From an uncultured Porphyromonadaceae bacterium (GTDB lineage: Bacteria; Bacteroidota; Bacteroidia; Bacteroidales; Muribaculaceae), in the NCBI GenBank assembly GCA_902475285.1, contig CABRZA010000023.1:1-20977 (forward strand): a stretch of DNA of 20,977 bases. Reading direction: 5' to 3'. Under the pieces are notes generated by a model that saw only the letters and a program-made list of their open reading frames with translations, was not told the origin of the DNA and searched no databases. Both the position numbers and the translations under genes were made by a program. Below are positions 13,612 to 20,977 of the stretch, piece after piece (position 1 is the stretch's first letter; each line of letters opens with the position of its first letter).

Positions 13612-14369
13612 GAGGGGGTGGATGAGAAAGTCTGTTGTGCGCGGGCAAGGCGCTCGGGAGTGCCGATGTCGTGCCAGCGGTAAGGCTTGGGGGGCATGCA
13701 CGCCCTGATGCAGAGGTCGGCGCAACGGTCGATGTAGTAGGGCACGATGCCGAAGGGGTGCAGCGTGGGGCCGCAATAGGCCGATATGTCGGCCAGGACT
13801 CTGCGGCGCAATGCGTGCACACCGCCGAAGGCCGCTGCCGTGAAGGATGCGGGGTCGATGCCCTCGGGGCGCACGATGCCGTCGCGGACGTTCTCCCATC
13901 CGCGCATACGGCCGTCGCTGTCGAACAGCAGGGCGCGCGACGAAGCGCGGTCGGCGTCGACGAGCACTGCCGCATCGGCCTCGGCGAGCGCTTGGGTGAG
14001 CGCCGCCAGGGGGAAGTCGGTGAGGATGTCGGCGTTGTGCACTATCAGCGGTTCGTCGGGAGCGGCGGCGGCCACTATGCGGCTCTCGCGGTATATTTTG
14101 GCCAGTGCGCCGCCGGTGTCGAGGAGGAGGGGGCTTTCATCGGATATCTCCACGGGCACGCCGAAGTGGCGTGCGGCCAGCCAGTCGATGACCTGTCGGG
14201 CGAAATGGTGCACGTTGACCACCACTCCGTCGGCGCCGGCATCGACGAGGCGCCGAATCACAAAGCCCAGAGCTGTGTCGCCACCAACGGGGGCGAGGGC
14301 CTTGGGATGTGTGTCGGTGAAAGGTTTCAGCCGCGAGCCTACGCCGGCGGCAAAGACTATTCCTTTCAT
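13608..14369 (-). CDS. Sugar-1-phosphate nucleotidyltransferase, MurU-like
   Basis: This 253-residue protein opens with the nucleotidyltransferase signature MKGIVFAAGVGSRLKPFTDT and then HPKAL, in which Gly11, Arg13 and Lys23 would bind the NTP. VHNADIL holds Asp114, the expected metal ligand. The short length, without a left-handed beta-helix acyltransferase domain, fits MurU (MurNAc-1-phosphate uridylyltransferase) or RmlA/ManC-like short forms, but not GlmU. The start at 14369 follows the 4-base overlap (ATGA) with the stop of the APH/RapZ-C kinase gene. In Pseudomonas the AmgK kinase makes MurNAc-1-phosphate and MurU turns it into UDP-MurNAc, bypassing fosfomycin-sensitive MurA; the same gene pair here suggests the same reaction. 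Substrate is inferred from context. Confidence 0.8.
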   Translation of the reverse strand: MKGIVFAAGVGSRLKPFTDTHPKALAPVGGDTALGFVIRRLVDAGADGVVVNVHHFARQVIDWLAARHFGVPVEISDESPLLLDTGGALAKIYRESRIVAAAAPDEPLIVHNADILTDFPLAALTQALAEADAAVLVDADRASSRALLFDSDGRMRGWENVRDGIVRPEGIDPASFTAAAFGGVHALRRRVLADISAYCGPTLHPFGIVPYYIDRCADLCIRACMPPKPYRWHDIGTPERLARAQQTFSSTPS

Positions 14370-15802
14370 TCCTTGGGATTGAAATTCTGCTCTATGTTCT
14401 GCTCGCGGTGCACGAGTTCGACCTTTACGTTGAATTTGCGGGCGATGTGTTCGGCGGTGTGCTGCGCGCAGTACACCGATCGGTGCTGTCCGCCGGTGCA
14501 GCCGTAGGCTATCATCAGGTTGGTGAAGCCGCGCTCGATGTAGCGCTGCACCGAGGCATCGACGAGCGCGTGGCAATGGTCGAGGAAGGTTATCACTTCG
14601 CCGTCGTCTTCGAGGAACTGAATCACGTTTGAGTCGAGGCCGGTATACGATTTGTAGCGCTCGTACTTGCCGGGGTTGTTGATGGCACGGCAGTCGAACA
14701 CGTATCCGCCGCCGTTGCCGGTGGCGTCGTTGGGTATACCTTTTTTATATGCGAAGCTCATGACGCGAACGGTGAGCTTGCGGCGGTCCATGTCGTCGGC
14801 AAACTGGCGCATGTTGACGAGTCGGTGCAGAAGGTCGTTGAGATATGGATATTCGGCGAAGGGTTCGTGGAGGAGTGCCCGCAGGTTGGCGAGGGCGAAG
14901 GGTACGCTCTGCATGAAGTGGGGCTTCTTCTCAAAGTAGCCTCGGAAGCCGTATGCGCCGAGTACTTGCAGCGTGCGGAAGAGCACGAAGTGGCGCAGGC
15001 GGCCCAAGAACTCGTCGTCGGCGATGTCGATGTACTTCCTTACCGACTCGAGGTAGTCCTGCAATAGCTCGTGGCGCAGGCCTTCGGGAATGTTGGCCTT
15101 GGCCTGCCATAGGAAGGATGCCACGTCGTAGTAGAAGGGGCCCCGGCGGCCGCCCTGGAAGTCGATGAACCACGGCTCGCCGTCGCGCACCATCACGTTG
15201 CGGCTTTGGAAGTCGCGGTACATGAAGGTGTCGGTGCGGCTCTCCATTAGCACCGCCGACATGCGCTGGAAGTCGTCTTCGAGCTTGTCTTCGGAGAAGT
15301 CGAGTCCCGTGGCTTTGAGGAAGCAGTACTTGAAGTAGTTGAGGTCCCACATTATCGTGCGCTCGTCGAAGTCGGCGGCCGGATAGCACACCGAGAAATC
15401 CATACCCTCGGCGCCGGCAAACTGTATGTCGGGGAGGCGGCGGATGGTCTTCGAGAGGAGCGCTTTTTCGTCGGCCGAGAAGGAGCGTGTGAGACGCCCC
15501 TTCTCAATCTCGTTGAATAGGAGGCTGTCGCCGAGGTCGGTCTGCACATATGCCATGCGGTCGGGGCTCACGGCGAGCACCTCGGGCACGGGCAGGCCTT
15601 TTTCGCCGAAGTGGCGGGCCATGTAGATGAATGCCTCGTTCTCGGGTTTCGACGTTCCGGCCACGCCTATGAGGCTGGGCGCGCCGCCGCCTCCCAGACG
15701 GAAGTATCGGCGGTTGGAACCCGATGAGGGGAGCTCGGTGACGCTCTCGGGCGCCGTGCCCACGACGTCGGAGTAGAGTTTCGACAATATGGTGATGTCC
15801 AT
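14366..15802 (-). CDS. APH-type sugar kinase (AmgK-like) fused to RapZ C-terminal domain
   Basis: This 478-residue protein has two domains. Residues 1-335 are an aminoglycoside-phosphotransferase-like kinase: a nucleotide-binding segment (SSGSNRRYFRL near 27-36), the catalytic loop YRDFQSRN with Asp197, and the metal-binding Asp214 in WFIDFQGG. AmgK of this fold phosphorylates the anomeric carbon of MurNAc or GlcNAc. Residues 343-470 match the RapZ C-terminal domain: LTVRVMSFAYKKGIPNDA, VFDCRAINNPG and the hallmark YGCTGGQHRSV at 433-443. In E. coli that domain binds glucosamine-6-phosphate, and normally it follows a P-loop domain absent here. A TTG at 15811 is in frame, but the ATG at 15802 is preferred. 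The recQ stop is 10 bases upstream, and the MurU-like gene overlaps by 4 bases downstream. Confidence 0.85.
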   Translation of the reverse strand: MDITILSKLYSDVVGTAPESVTELPSSGSNRRYFRLGGGGAPSLIGVAGTSKPENEAFIYMARHFGEKGLPVPEVLAVSPDRMAYVQTDLGDSLLFNEIEKGRLTRSFSADEKALLSKTIRRLPDIQFAGAEGMDFSVCYPAADFDERTIMWDLNYFKYCFLKATGLDFSEDKLEDDFQRMSAVLMESRTDTFMYRDFQSRNVMVRDGEPWFIDFQGGRRGPFYYDVASFLWQAKANIPEGLRHELLQDYLESVRKYIDIADDEFLGRLRHFVLFRTLQVLGAYGFRGYFEKKPHFMQSVPFALANLRALLHEPFAEYPYLNDLLHRLVNMRQFADDMDRRKLTVRVMSFAYKKGIPNDATGNGGGYVFDCRAINNPGKYERYKSYTGLDSNVIQFLEDDGEVITFLDHCHALVDASVQRYIERGFTNLMIAYGCTGGQHRSVYCAQHTAEHIARKFNVKVELVHREQNIEQNFNPKE

Positions 15803-15812
15803 GTGTTTCAAG

Positions 15813-17999
15813 TTAGTTGCCCAGGTCCGACAGGAATTTGATTCTCACGAGCCTTATCTCCTCTTCCGAGTAGTCGGCTCCGAGAGCCTTGTAGGCCTCG
15901 TTGAGGTCGCCGGAGTCGGAGGTGCGGAAGTACTCGAATATTTCGTCCTGGTCATCGGGGTAGATCATCTCGTCGATGAAATATGAAATGTTGATTCTCG
16001 TGCCAGCGTGGACGATGGCCTCGATTTCGTCGAGAAGCTGGTCGAAGTCGAGGCTGTTGGCCGATGCTATGTCGTGCAGGTCGATCTTTCGGTCGATGGC
16101 CTGGATGATGTTTATTTTCTGTTTGTTGCGGCTTGCGACGGTGCGCACGCGGAGGTCTTCGGGTCGCTCTATCTCGTTTTCTTCGACATAGGTCTTGATA
16201 ACCTTAATGAATTCCTCGCCGTAGCGCTTTGCCTTGCCCATGCCCACGCCGGCGATGTTGGCAAGTTCCTCCATGGTGACGGGGTATGTAGTTGCCATAG
16301 CCTCGAGCGAGGGGTCCTGGAATATTACGTATGGCGGCAGCTTGAGCTTCGACGCCACGTTGCGTCGCAGGGAGTTTAGGATAGAGTATAGCTCCTCGTC
16401 GGCGGCGCCTCCTGCGCCCTTGGGCTGGATATCGTCGTCGAGAATATCGTCGGAGAAGTCGGAATCCTCCACAATTTTGAACGACTGCGGCTCTTTTAGG
16501 AAGTCCTTGCCCTTGCGGGTGAGTTTGAGGATGCCGTAGTTTTCCACGCCGCGTTCGATGTATCCGGCGATTATGGCTTGTTGAATTACAGAATTGATAT
16601 ATTTTGGGCTCGAGCCTTCGGCGCAGCCGAACACTTCGAGCTCGTCGTGTCCGTAGCTGCGGACATCGGCGGTGGCGCGGCCGACCATAACGTCGACCAC
16701 ATAATCGGTTTTGAACTTTTCTTTGAGGGCGGCTATCGTTTCGAGAGCCGCTGTCAAGTCGTCTTTTGCTTCCACTTGTTTCTTTGGATTGAGACAGTTG
16801 TCGCAGTTACCACAGTTCTCTTTTTCGAAGTTCTCGCCAAAATAGTGCAGCAGAGTCTTTCGCCGGCAAAGCGACGACTCGGCGTAAGCCGCAGTTTCGG
16901 CCAGCAGCTGGCGTCCGATTTCCTGTTCGGCTATCGGTTTGCCCTGCACGAATTTCTCCATTTTCTGGAGGTCTTTACGGGAGTAGAAAGTGAGGCAAAT
17001 GCCTTCGCCTCCGTCGCGGCCGCTGCGGCCGGTCTCCTGGTAGTATCCTTCGAGCGACTTCGGCATGTCGTAGTGAATTACGAAGCGCACGTCGGGTTTG
17101 TCGATACCCATACCGAAGGCTATGGTGGCCACTATCACGTCGACCTGTTCGAGCAGGAATGCATCCTGATTGGCCGAACGTGTGGCCGGGTCCATGCCGG
17201 CGTGGTAGGGGAGGGCTCGTATATTGTTCACCCTCAGCAGCTCGGCGAGCTCCTCGACTTTCTTGCGGGAGAGGCAGTAGATTATGCCCGACTTGCCGGG
17301 GCGCTGCTTGATGAAACGTATGATGTCGCGGTCGGTGTTGGCCGTCTTTGGGCGAATCTCGTAGTAGAGGTTGGCGCGGTTGAACGACGACTTGAACACT
17401 GCCGCATCGGTCATGGCGAGGTTCTTCTGTATGTCGTGCTGCACCTTCGGCGTGGCAGTGGCGGTGAGGGCTATCACGGGACGCTGACCTATCTCGTTTA
17501 TTATTGGGCGTATACGGCGGTATTCCGGCCGGAAATCGTGTCCCCATTCCGAGATGCAGTGCGCCTCGTCGACGGCATAGAAAGAGATGGTAACGGATTT
17601 GAGAAATTCTATGTTTTCTTCTTTAGTAAGCGATTCGGGAGCTACATAAAGCAGCTTTGTGCGTCCGGCGGCTACATCGCTCTTCACCTGGTCGACGGCC
17701 GATTTGGTAAGCGACGAGTTGAGAAAATGCGCTATGCTGTCGTTCTCGCTGAAATTGCGCATGGCGTCGACCTGATTCTTCATCAGGGCAATCAGCGGCG
17801 ATATCACTATCGCCGTGCCGCCGCTCATCAGTGCCGGCAGTTGATAGCATAGCGACTTACCCCCTCCCGTGGGCATAATCACGAAGGTGTCGCGGCCTTC
17901 CAGAAGGCTGGCTATGATAGCTTCCTGGTTGCCCTTGAAGGTGTTGAAGCCGAAATGCAGCTTGAGGGCTTGGGTGAGGGTGAGTTCGTCGGTTATCAT
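15813..17999 (-). CDS. recQ: ATP-dependent DNA helicase RecQ
   Basis: This 728-residue protein contains the complete RecQ layout. The N-terminal helicase lobe has Walker A TGGGKS (Lys48) and the DEAH box at 144-147, followed by CISEWGHDFR. The second lobe has ATIAFGMGIDKPDVRFVIH and QETGRSGRDG. The zinc-binding region has Cys378, Cys396, Cys399 and Cys402, followed by an RQC winged helix (about 415-510) and an HRDC domain (about 530-605; ANIAGVGMGKAKRYG). A C-terminal extension of about 120 acidic residues follows, as in other Bacteroidetes RecQ proteins. It unwinds DNA 3' to 5' in recombination and replication-fork repair. The ATG at 17999 is 56 bases after the clpX stop, with no promoter in the gap, so it is probably cotranscribed with clpPX. 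Confidence 0.95.
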   Translation of the reverse strand: MITDELTLTQALKLHFGFNTFKGNQEAIIASLLEGRDTFVIMPTGGGKSLCYQLPALMSGGTAIVISPLIALMKNQVDAMRNFSENDSIAHFLNSSLTKSAVDQVKSDVAAGRTKLLYVAPESLTKEENIEFLKSVTISFYAVDEAHCISEWGHDFRPEYRRIRPIINEIGQRPVIALTATATPKVQHDIQKNLAMTDAAVFKSSFNRANLYYEIRPKTANTDRDIIRFIKQRPGKSGIIYCLSRKKVEELAELLRVNNIRALPYHAGMDPATRSANQDAFLLEQVDVIVATIAFGMGIDKPDVRFVIHYDMPKSLEGYYQETGRSGRDGGEGICLTFYSRKDLQKMEKFVQGKPIAEQEIGRQLLAETAAYAESSLCRRKTLLHYFGENFEKENCGNCDNCLNPKKQVEAKDDLTAALETIAALKEKFKTDYVVDVMVGRATADVRSYGHDELEVFGCAEGSSPKYINSVIQQAIIAGYIERGVENYGILKLTRKGKDFLKEPQSFKIVEDSDFSDDILDDDIQPKGAGGAADEELYSILNSLRRNVASKLKLPPYVIFQDPSLEAMATTYPVTMEELANIAGVGMGKAKRYGEEFIKVIKTYVEENEIERPEDLRVRTVASRNKQKINIIQAIDRKIDLHDIASANSLDFDQLLDEIEAIVHAGTRINISYFIDEMIYPDDQDEIFEYFRTSDSGDLNEAYKALGADYSEEEIRLVRIKFLSDLGN

Positions 18000-18055
18000 A
18001 TCGGGTGAGTCGTTGGGGGTGTGATTGATGTGCCGGGAGTGGCGTGCTTACGGGC

Positions 18056-19351
18056 TCACACGGCCTGTGCGTCGAAGTGCGATTCTTCGAGCTGCCGCCG
18101 GCAGAAGTCGGCCGTGACCACAAATTCTTCCGGCTTTTGGCTCGGTATGTCGAACATGGGGTTCATCATTATCGTCTCCACTATCGAGCGGAGGCCTCGG
18201 GCACCGAGCTTGTATTCGATGGCCTTGTCGACGATGAAGTCGAGTGCTTCTGGCTCGAACACCAGTTTAACGCCGTCCATTGCCAACAACTTGGTGTACT
18301 GGCGCGTGATGGCGTTCTTCGGCTCGGTGAGGATGCGCCGGAGGGCGTCGCGGTCGAGCGGATGAAGATGGGTCAGGATGGGCAGGCGGCCGATGATTTC
18401 GGGTATGAGGCCGAAGGTGCGGAGGTCCTGGGGAGCCACATGGCTCATGAACTGGTCGCGTTGTATGCGCCGCGATTCGGCGTCGGTGCTGAAACCCACG
18501 AAGCTTGTGTTTAGACGGTGGGCTATGGCCTGCTCGATACCTTCGAAGGCGCCGCCGCAGATGAAGAGGATGTTCTTCGTGTCGACGGCTATCATTGGCT
18601 GCTCGGGGTGCTTGCGTCCTCCTTGCGGCGGCACGTTCACCACAGAGCCCTCAAGCAGTTTCAAGAGGCCCTGCTGCACGCCCTCGCCGCCGACGTCGCG
18701 CGTTATCGAGGGGTTGTCGCCCTTGCGGGCTATCTTGTCGATTTCGTCGATGAACACAATGCCGCGCTCGGCGCGCGCCACGTCGTAGTCGGCCACCTGC
18801 AGCAGTCGCGTCAGGAGGCTCTCGATGTCCTCGCCCACATAGCCTGCCTGCGTGAGCACGGTGGCGTCGACGATGGTGAAAGGCACGTCGAGAATCTTGG
18901 CTATCGTGCGAGCTATGAGCGTCTTGCCGGTGCCCGTCGGGCCCACCATGATGATGTTGCTCTTCTCTATCTCCACCCCTTCGGCGTCGGAGGGCTGGTC
19001 GAGGCGCTTGTAGTGATTGTATACGGCCACCGAGAGATACTTCTTGGCCTGGTCCTGACCGATGATATACTGGTCGAGGAACTCCTTGATTTTGGCCGGA
19101 GTGGGTATCTCCTTGGGCTTGGGCGCCTCTTGGGGCATGCCTTTGGCCGTGCGCTGCTTGGCGCGGGCCCGCATCGCTGCGCCGTGCGAGCTGTCGTTGT
19201 CGTCGAGCATGCCCAGCATCGAAGCCGCCGTCTCTATGCAGTCGATGCATATGCAGGCGTCCTCGCCGGGCGAGGGCAGCAGAGTTGCGCCGTCGGCCTC
19301 GGTGCGGCCGCAGAAGCTGCAGTGGGGGGCAATAGTTCTTTTCTTTGCCAT
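18056..19351 (-). CDS. clpX: ATP-dependent Clp protease ATP-binding subunit ClpX
   Basis: This 431-residue AAA+ unfoldase has an N-terminal zinc-binding domain (CSFC at 11-14; CIDC at 35-38, with a further Cys33). Walker A is GPTGTGKT (137-144), the pore loop is GYVGED (170-175), Walker B is IVFIDEID (198-205) and the RKH loop is GGRKHP (about 244-249). The ClpP-docking loop reads VGF (285-287) in place of the usual IGF. ClpX unfolds tagged proteins and feeds them to ClpP in the cytoplasm. It starts 21 bases after the clpP stop, in the same operon. Start ATG at 19351 (MAKKRTIAPHC) is unambiguous because the zinc domain follows at once. Confidence 0.97.
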   Translation of the reverse strand: MAKKRTIAPHCSFCGRTEADGATLLPSPGEDACICIDCIETAASMLGMLDDNDSSHGAAMRARAKQRTAKGMPQEAPKPKEIPTPAKIKEFLDQYIIGQDQAKKYLSVAVYNHYKRLDQPSDAEGVEIEKSNIIMVGPTGTGKTLIARTIAKILDVPFTIVDATVLTQAGYVGEDIESLLTRLLQVADYDVARAERGIVFIDEIDKIARKGDNPSITRDVGGEGVQQGLLKLLEGSVVNVPPQGGRKHPEQPMIAVDTKNILFICGGAFEGIEQAIAHRLNTSFVGFSTDAESRRIQRDQFMSHVAPQDLRTFGLIPEIIGRLPILTHLHPLDRDALRRILTEPKNAITRQYTKLLAMDGVKLVFEPEALDFIVDKAIEYKLGARGLRSIVETIMMNPMFDIPSQKPEEFVVTADFCRRQLEESHFDAQAV

Positions 19352-19372
19352 TGTACTTATTGGTTATACTCC

Positions 19373-20080
19373 TTAGTCTGAAATCTTCTTCTTCGATTTC
19401 ACCAGCACGCGGTCGATCATGCCGTATTCGAGGGCTTCCTGCGAGGTCATCCAGTAATCGCGGTCGGAGTCGCGCTCAACCTTTTCGAAGGGCTGGCCCG
19501 AGTGGTCGGCTATGATGTTGTAGAGCTCGGCCTTGAGCTTCTTGATTTCGCGGGCGGTAATCTCGATGTCGGAAGCCTGGCCCTGGGCGCCGCCCATGGG
19601 CTGGTGTATCATCACGCGCGAGTGTGTCAGGGCGAAGCGCTTGCCCTTCTCGCCGCTCACCAGAAGCACTGCGGCCATCGATGCGGCCATGCCAGTGCAG
19701 AGGGTGGCCACGTCGGACGAGATATACTGCATCGTGTCGTAGATACCCAGGCCGGCGTATACCGAGCCGCCGGGAGAGTTGATGTAGATCGACACATCCT
19801 TGCCCGGGTCGGTGCTGTCGAGGTAGAGCAGCTGGGCCTGGATTACGTTGGCGGTATAGTCGTTGACTTCGGTGCCGAGGAAGATCACGCGGTCCATCAT
19901 AAGGCGCGAGAATACATCCATCTGCGCCACGTTGAGCTGGCGCTCCTCGATGATGGTGGGATTGATATAGGATGCCACAGGGCTTGCCACACTCGAAATA
20001 TGATTGGCGTACTGGTCGATTGCGAGGCCGTTCATGTTGAGGTGATGGACGGCGAAATTGCGGAATTCGTGGTCTGTCAT
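19373..20080 (-). CDS. clpP: ATP-dependent Clp protease proteolytic subunit ClpP
   Basis: This 235-residue serine protease has the full triad: Ser134 in CTGMAASMAAV, His159 in SRVMIHQPMGG and Asp208 in DSDRDYWM. The spacing (25 and 49 residues) is identical to that of E. coli ClpP. The block NVAQMDVFSRLMMDRVIFLG is characteristic of Bacteroidetes ClpP. The N-terminal 40 residues include the propeptide region, and a second Met at 16 is a less likely start. It forms the tetradecameric chamber that works with ClpX, encoded next. Its promoter is at 20127-20158, with a hairpin at the start of the leader. Trigger factor, often encoded just before clpP, is not here: the upstream neighbour is divergent. 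Confidence 0.97.
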   Translation of the reverse strand: MTDHEFRNFAVHHLNMNGLAIDQYANHISSVASPVASYINPTIIEERQLNVAQMDVFSRLMMDRVIFLGTEVNDYTANVIQAQLLYLDSTDPGKDVSIYINSPGGSVYAGLGIYDTMQYISSDVATLCTGMAASMAAVLLVSGEKGKRFALTHSRVMIHQPMGGAQGQASDIEITAREIKKLKAELYNIIADHSGQPFEKVERDSDRDYWMTSQEALEYGMIDRVLVKSKKKISD

Positions 20081-20100
20081 GTATGTCTGTTTTGTGTCGT

Positions 20101-20115
20101 GGCGGCAATGCCGCC
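20101..20115 (-). promoter_or_regulatory. Short hairpin at the 5' end of the clpP leader
   Basis: GGCGGCAATGCCGCC pairs as a 6-bp GC-only stem with a 3-base loop. It lies directly after the predicted transcript start (near 20120) and 20 bases upstream of the clpP ATG. A 5' stem of this kind can protect an mRNA or affect initiation. It has no T-tract on the minus strand. Confidence 0.5.
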
Positions 20116-20126
20116 GTTTTGTTCAT

Positions 20127-20158
20127 CAAAATTAAGCATTTTTTTCAACATGGACAAA
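20127..20158 (-). promoter_or_regulatory. Promoter of the clpP-clpX-recQ operon
   Basis: On the minus strand TAATTTTG (20127-20134) matches the TAnnTTTG box and TTTG at 20155-20158 is the -33 element, about 20 bases upstream. The predicted start is near 20120, giving a leader of about 40 bases. It faces away from the promoter at 20200-20207. Confidence 0.75.
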
Positions 20159-20199
20159 TTATTCGCCTTCCCTAAGTCAAAAAAAATTATTTTTACTCG

Positions 20200-20207
20200 T
20201 AACTTTG
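20200..20207 (+). promoter_or_regulatory. Promoter of the AlkD-like gene
   Basis: TAACTTTG is an exact -7 box, 25 bases upstream of the ATG at 20233. A clear -33 TTG is missing at the expected distance; the region upstream is a run of A and T. Confidence 0.6.
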
Positions 20208-20232
20208 CAGAAAATTTCCTTCACGTTCCGTC

Positions 20233-20790
20233 ATGACCGAACAGCAATATTCTCCCATGCAGACTGTCAAGCGCCGCTTCTTTGCCATGCGCAACGGCGT
20301 CGTGGCCGACACTCTGCGCCACGCAGGCTCGCCCTACAAGGTGATTTTCGGCCTCAACCTTCCTCAGATTGTCGACATCGCGCGCGACATGGCTCCCGAC
20401 CGTGCCCTGGCCGAAGACCTCTGGGCCAACAAAACTACCCGCGAGAGCCAGCTCGCCGCTCCTATGATTATGCCGCGCGAGAGTTTCACTATCGCCGACG
20501 CGCGCCGCTGGTGCGCCTCAATCGTCGATCGCGAGAGTGCCGACATCCTCTGCCACCGTCTCCTCCGTCACCTTCCTTATGCCCCGGACCTCGCCGCCGA
20601 GCTCGTCGACACGCGTCGCGGCATGGAGTGCTACGCCGGCATGCGTCTGGCCATGAATCTTCTCTACGGGCGCCCCGACGCGGCAAAGGCCTTGGCGAGA
20701 AAGGCCCTCGATGCCCCCGACGATTGCCCTGCCGATACCCTTGCCCTCGCCCGTGCCATAATCGACGAAGCCGAGGCCTGCGGCATTTGA
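20233..20790 (+). CDS. DNA alkylation repair (AlkD-like) HEAT-repeat protein
   Basis: This 185-residue helical protein opens with KRRFFAMRNGVVADTLRHAG (12-31) and contains ALAEDLWANKTTRESQLAAPMIM (58-80). The latter matches the AlkD-family block in which a leucine-tryptophan turn is followed by an E-x-x-x-L-A helix. Later segments (ARRWCASIVDRESADILCHRL; RRGMECYAGMRLAMNLLYG) fit the following HEAT-like helix pairs. AlkD glycosylases remove bulky or positively charged alkylated bases. The protein is shorter than the best studied members (about 220-240 residues), and I cannot place all the catalytic Trp/Asp/Arg residues, so it may be a non-catalytic HEAT relative. It is transcribed divergently from clpP with its own promoter. 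Confidence 0.55.
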   Translation: MTEQQYSPMQTVKRRFFAMRNGVVADTLRHAGSPYKVIFGLNLPQIVDIARDMAPDRALAEDLWANKTTRESQLAAPMIMPRESFTIADARRWCASIVDRESADILCHRLLRHLPYAPDLAAELVDTRRGMECYAGMRLAMNLLYGRPDAAKALARKALDAPDDCPADTLALARAIIDEAEACGI

Positions 20791-20910
20791 CTTTTTCAGT
20801 GAACTTTTTTGATGCTCGCCTATTGCTTTGTAAAGAGTTGAAATATAGATAATTGCGCTGCGATATTCCCGCGATTCTTGATTGCGCGCCAAAAAATATC
20901 GCCAAAAAAA

Positions 20911-20941
20911 TTTGCTATTTCAAAAATTGTGCGTAACTTTG
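20911..20941 (+). promoter_or_regulatory. Promoter of the tRNA gene
   Basis: TTTG at 20911-20914, a 19-base spacer and TAACTTTG at 20934-20941 form a textbook Bacteroidetes promoter. The tRNA begins 12 bases further on. Confidence 0.85.
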
Positions 20942-20953
20942 CACTCGCAAAAC

Positions 20954-20977
20954 GGCGGGATAGCTCAGTTGGTTAGA
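20954..20977 (+). tRNA. tRNA, 5' part only (identity unknown)
   Basis: The last 24 bases read as a 7-base acceptor strand (GGCGGGA), U8-A9, and a D-stem and loop (GCTCAGTTGGTTAGA), the standard start of a bacterial tRNA. The anticodon lies outside the window, so the amino acid cannot be named. The strong promoter just upstream supports it. Confidence 0.85.

Noticed and set aside
13612..13899. Upstream extension of the thioesterase frame
   Set aside because: It overlaps the nucleotidyltransferase in another frame and gives an Arg/His/Pro-rich stretch; the ATG at 13611 with a 4-base overlap is the natural start. The same reasoning shortens the nucleotidyltransferase (to 14369) and the HAD gene (to 12868).
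20760..20805. Possible terminator after the AlkD-like gene
   Set aside because: GCCG/CGGC pairing overlaps the end of the coding region, with a T-run only several bases later; too weak to call.
20954..20977. Naming the tRNA amino acid
   Set aside because: Only the acceptor strand and D-arm are present; the anticodon is outside the window.

Overview
The window looks like a chromosomal segment from a GC-rich member of the Bacteroidales, with Muribaculaceae-type gut bacteria as my best guess. Three things support this. Upstream regions carry the Bacteroidetes -7 box TAnnTTTG, several with a TTG/TTTG -33 element 19-21 bases away. Three large secreted proteins end in T9SS-type sorting tails. The gene content (HU-CCDC81/SPOR protein, clpP-clpX-recQ order, a RapZ-C fusion kinase) is also typical. 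The family-level assignment is inference. Almost every gene is on the minus strand; only the two ends carry plus-strand genes.

Left part (1-9990). A 5'-truncated PepSY-like secreted protein is followed by a small intergenic region with a perfect 15-bp inverted repeat, a promoter-like box and a possible 43-residue small ORF. From a promoter near 9983-9990, reading leftwards, comes a compact five-gene operon. Its products are a secreted NAGPA-type phosphodiester glycosidase, beta-propeller A, amidase A, beta-propeller B and amidase B, and it ends at a strong intrinsic terminator at 661-696. The two propeller-amidase pairs are paralogous, so the operon looks like a duplicated two-gene cassette behind a glycosidase. 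All five proteins have signal peptides. The two amidases and the glycosidase also have C-terminal sorting tails, so they probably act on the cell surface or outside the cell, on peptidoglycan and an associated phosphodiester-linked glycan.

Middle (10065-12220). A GNAT acetyltransferase with its own promoter is followed by about 400 bases without a gene. That gap holds several short dispersed repeats (a GCGCAAT..ATTGCGCCCCTAC palindrome family, a 9-base tandem repeat and an 11-bp inverted repeat). Next is an HU-CCDC81/transmembrane/SPOR protein, whose coding region itself contains one copy of the palindromic repeat family.

Right part (12221-20977). Reading leftwards from a promoter at 20127-20158 is a tightly packed run: clpP, clpX, recQ, an APH-type kinase fused to a RapZ C-terminal domain (AmgK-like), a MurU-like nucleotidyltransferase, an acyl-ACP thioesterase and a HAD phosphatase. 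The last four genes are joined by three consecutive 4-base ATGA overlaps. The kinase plus nucleotidyltransferase resemble the AmgK-MurU route that turns salvaged MurNAc into UDP-MurNAc, and the HAD enzyme could supply a MupP-like step. The window therefore combines secreted peptidoglycan-cutting enzymes with an amino-sugar salvage module. A divergent AlkD-like gene and the first 24 bases of a tRNA with a good promoter close the window.
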